The position numbers were made by a program, and so were the translations under genes. Shown here piece after piece: positions 60,355 through 64,000 of a DNA stretch of 64,000 nt. Below the pieces are notes generated by a model. That model searched no databases. It worked only from the letters and a program-made list of their open reading frames with translations, and was not told the origin of the DNA. Every line of letters starts with the position of its first letter. Within the stretch, counting starts at the first letter, position 1. This DNA is from Scatophagus argus (lineage: Eukaryota > Chordata > Actinopteri > Scatophagidae): positions 8,906,318-8,970,317 of the forward strand of contig NC_058506.1 of NCBI RefSeq assembly GCF_020382885.2. The letters run 5' to 3'.

Positions 60355-62078
60355 CATACTGAAGACAAACAAACAGCTTTTTCTTTAAAAACATCACATT
60401 TTTAAAATCTGTATCTCTATTTCTTTTCTGTTTCTTCCTCCATTCTGGTTCAAATCATAAGCTCAGTTTATGTACATGTAATTGTTACAGATACTTCATG
60501 TGCAGGCGAGGTCTCAAACCACAAGGATCATAGCACCTTAACAAAAGACTATAAGGTCTAACATCAGTGGACTGGGTTGTATATGATTAGCTGTGATCAG
60601 TGGCTGAAAATCATGTCAGCTATTTTGAAATGTCACTGCAGGAAAAGATAAGACAGGTGTAAGCAATAATATTCAAGGCTGCATTTCATTTAGGAGAGCC
60701 TGTTTTAGGGCCCTGGCATTATGCATGAACTTAAGATTATTTTGGCTATCATTTTTTCATTAATAGTTTAAACTAGAATATAGCAGGGAATTCTGAAAAA
60801 TTGTCCATCACAGTCGACACGTAGATCAAATTTGTTTTAGATTGTGCAGATTATTTCCTCTTTATTTCCTCTCTCAAACTGTACCTTCAGACTATTACAT
60901 GTCTGTTGCAAAAGTACTGTGGACTGACCACGTACATATTTTAGTGAAATGCGAAGTAACCAACTTCAAACTGTCACATGCATCAAGCTGAATTAGTATA
61001 ACTCACCAATTGACCATGATGAACATTTGCACAATGGCTTGGTTCCTTAAACACTGAATTTGTGCTGCATGCAGACTGTGTGTTGTGTTGACAGATACGA
61101 TTCAGGCACAAAAAGCAGCCTGAGATCAAAGAGGGCTTTTTATAGATTTGCTGTGAATGAAAGAATGGCTGAAACGCAACAAGAGAAACGTACCTCTGTG
61201 AGAAAACTTTGCTTGAGCTGTGCTTTAAATAAACATCGAAAAGCTTCTGTCCTTAATCACCTCAGTAGGTGACTGAAAGCTAATTAACTGTCAAGTCCTC
61301 AAACTGCTCTTTGGGGAGCATTCAGGTAGTTATGAATTGTGATTGCGCCATACTGTCAACACAAACCTGTCAGCAAAATACAGTCACCATCAAAGTAGTG
61401 AACAATGAGAAGTTTAAGGAAGAAACTGAATCTCAACCACACCTCTGTTTCTTGGAAACAAACACTCTTCCTATTGTGCATTCGTCAACTGCACATTTCC
61501 TGTATGCAACAGAACTGCAGACAGCAGCCTATCCTGTCACTCTACAGTGATATCTGACCACCAGGCATATTAAGTTCAATGTTCAGAATGAGTAGTAATA
61601 CAACATGCTTACAAAACCACTGATAGTACAGCGCGTACTGACACTATACCACTGAAAAAGCAACACAAAACATTATTTTTCACTTCTAAAATGGGTAAGG
61701 TTATCTGCACAATAGACCTACTGGCATTTCTCCATTTTTATGACATCACCTTTCAATGTTCACAATTGTCCATTTTAATTACATTTTTACTGTCTGATGT
61801 CACTGCACAGGAGTCTTGGTAATATAAAATCCCGATGCTTCTGTCGGGTGCTGCTTTGAACTGCGCCTGCTGCACATTCTGACGCCCTTATCTACCGTCT
61901 GTTGCAGAGGAAGATGACTCAGATCCCAGCGTATGTGAACTTCATACCGACATCATACATATCTTCACCAAGAACAAAGGACTCAAATGCAGACATCATT
62001 TCCTTCACAACCTGAATCTATCTTTATGGTTATGCAGGCAACTATACAAGTAAGTTAATATGATATGACATAAATTTC
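60355..62078. other. Convergent intergenic sequence between taf1 and the SLAIN gene
   Basis: No supported gene. A 33-codon ORF at 61914-62015 follows a good-looking acceptor but matches nothing I recognise. The rest is AT-rich sequence without a clear repeat. Confidence 0.45.
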
Positions 62079-62084
62079 TTTATT
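62079..62084 (-). terminator. Poly(A) signal of the SLAIN gene
   Basis: TTTATT on the plus strand reads AATAAA on the minus strand, about 50 bases after the stop codon at 62130-62132. Confidence 0.5.
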
Positions 62085-62129
62085 TACTTTATGTTAAATT
62101 TCTTCATATTACTGTCAGGAATTCACCTT

Positions 62130-64000
<1,871 letters not shown>

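Noticed and set aside
61914-62015. 33-codon ORF (MTQIPAYVNFIPTSYISSPR...) after an acceptor-like GTTGCAG, downstream of an AT-rich TATA-like stretch
   Set aside because: Too short, matches no family I know, and no partner exon was found. It would need transcript evidence.

Overview
The window is nuclear DNA of a ray-finned (teleost) fish. Evidence: spliced vertebrate genes with short GT-AG introns, (CA/GT)n microsatellites, fish-type Tc1-like transposon remnants, typical fish retroposon tails, and a proteolipid gene in the DM20-only form. I found no rRNA, tRNA or CRISPR. All gene models were built by eye from splice sites, reading-frame phase and remembered protein families. No database search or transcript data was used.

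Layout: (1) 133-3254 (+), the last two coding exons of neuroligin 3. (2) 8778-13058 (+), a complete seven-exon DM20/proteolipid protein gene, including a first coding exon of only ATG+G. (3) 14204-22714 (-), a seven-exon LIM gene of the sciellin/ZNF185 family with one very large acidic exon. Its 6.1-kb intron holds, on the opposite strand, (4) 18240-19541 (+), an intact 433-aa pogo/Tigger-type transposase-derived gene. That gene has a non-coding first exon, and its first catalytic Asp is replaced by Asn. (5) 26388-27722 (+), cwc15, a spliceosome factor. (6) 29478-33874 (+), mtmr2, a phosphoinositide 3-phosphatase. (7) 37432-41636 (+), fam76b, with a Tc1-like remnant in intron 3. (8) 46835-60004 (+), taf1, the largest TFIID subunit, 40 coding exons. 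(9) 62130 to the window end (-), the 3' part of a SLAIN-motif gene.

Genes (2)/(3) and (8)/(9) are convergent. Most genes are housekeeping (splicing, transcription, lipid signalling) or neural/glial (nlgn3, plp1), and I see no operon-like co-function. From general knowledge of human gene order, the set mixes neighbours from human Xq (NLGN3, TAF1, PLP1), 11q21 (CWC15, MTMR2, FAM76B) and 13q22 (SCEL, SLAIN1). This suggests an ancient linkage block that was split differently in mammals.

The strongest candidate for something new is the nested transposase-derived gene. It has a full-length ORF, its own spliced 5'UTR with a short uORF, and a catalytic-site substitution. Together these point to domestication rather than an active transposon. 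Other items worth checking are a microexon in mtmr2, a fish-specific-looking cassette exon in taf1, a possible exon-3 extension in plp1, a foldback Tc1-like element, and a recurrent GCTA-rich motif near four promoters.
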